Origin: Acanthococcus lagerstroemiae
Lineage: Eukaryota > Arthropoda > Insecta > Hemiptera > Eriococcidae
Direction of reading: 5' to 3'
Length of the DNA: 64,000 bases
Assembly (NCBI GenBank): GCA_031841125.1
Contig: CM063108.1
Coordinates: 10,213,683 to 10,277,682 of the forward strand
Below the pieces are notes generated by a model that was not told the DNA's origin, made no database searches, and saw only the letters and a program-made list of their open reading frames with translations. Every line of letters begins with the position of its first letter. The first letter of the stretch is position 1. Below are positions 63,686 through 64,000 of this stretch, in pieces. A program made the position numbers and the translations under genes.

Positions 63686-64000
63686 ATAGTTAGAAGGATG
63701 TTATGTCTCGTCCACAAAATAATTTCCAAAAATTCCGAAGTTGATATGGCTATACAAAATGTTTTTTAACTGAAAATCGACTTTCCGTACTCTTAAATTT
63801 TCCTTTGTAGACTACAGTAATAAACTGTGAAGCAATTATCACAAGTATTGAATAACCGCATATTTGTAGCAAGCCAACACTGTAGAATATACAAACGTGC
63901 TCAGTATTAAATTTTTTCGAAGTACTGGCTGCCTACAATCAATTTATACACAAAATATTCCTTCGTCGTCTACAAGATTTTTTCCGTTCGTCATATCCGA
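63686..64000. other. Window end, nothing recognised
   Basis: AT-rich DNA without coding or repeat signatures. Confidence 0.4.

Overview
The window is AT-rich animal nuclear DNA, most likely from an arthropod (probably an insect). It has spliced genes with GT-AG introns, dense miniature inverted-repeat elements, two mariner copies, several LINE fragments, three broken Ty3/Gypsy elements and a decayed virus-like capsid gene block. The species cannot be named from sequence alone. No rRNA, tRNA or CRISPR array was seen.

1-30 kb holds a tandem pair of minus-strand genes for multiple inositol polyphosphate phosphatase-like proteins (MINPP1 family, histidine phosphatase branch 2). Gene A has 9 exons between 12168 and 754 (469 codons); gene B has 10 exons between 29933 and 17895 (495 codons). 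They share eight intron positions and phases, so they arose by whole-gene duplication. Both keep the RHGTRY catalytic motif. Gene B keeps the HAE proton-donor motif, but gene A reads HGG there with an otherwise open frame. Introns and spacers carry hAT-type miniature elements with 8-bp target duplications, a nested pair of elements, foldback repeats, mariner and LINE pieces, and a 2.5-kb hAT-like element filled with a 45-bp tandem repeat.

30-43.8 kb is a nested repeat zone. A Ty3/Gypsy element (gag zinc knuckles and protease at 32.2-33.06 kb, reverse transcriptase at 42.74-43.81 kb) is split by about 9.7 kb. The intervening DNA is a degenerate satellite of about 105-bp units (33.85-34.58 and 37.16-40.95 kb) with a duplicated higher-order block, two LINE bodies, a miniature element and a 260-bp inverted repeat pair.

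43.8-47.8 kb is the most unusual part: a compact plus-strand block resembling the virion genes of adintovirus/Polinton-like DNA viruses. In order it has a major-capsid-like gene, a small basic frame, an unrecognised gene with D..KE and WDDG motifs, a penton/minor-capsid-like gene, a protein with a GTEGLWHLL motif, and a parvovirus-type phospholipase A2 protein. TATA-like motifs precede two genes. Nearly every gene carries a frameshift or stop, so this is a fossil. No polymerase, integrase, protease or packaging ATPase is visible.

48.9-61.3 kb holds a minus-strand Gypsy pol with few defects, abutting a heavily broken plus-strand Gypsy element (5' LTR, primer-binding site, gag, protease, RT, RNase H, integrase). 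The latter has an extra reading frame after pol carrying a Thr-rich tract and a second retropepsin-like segment. 61.3-64 kb is non-coding, with an element about 1.2 kb long bounded by inverted repeats and containing recurring CAACGTGGAC-like words.
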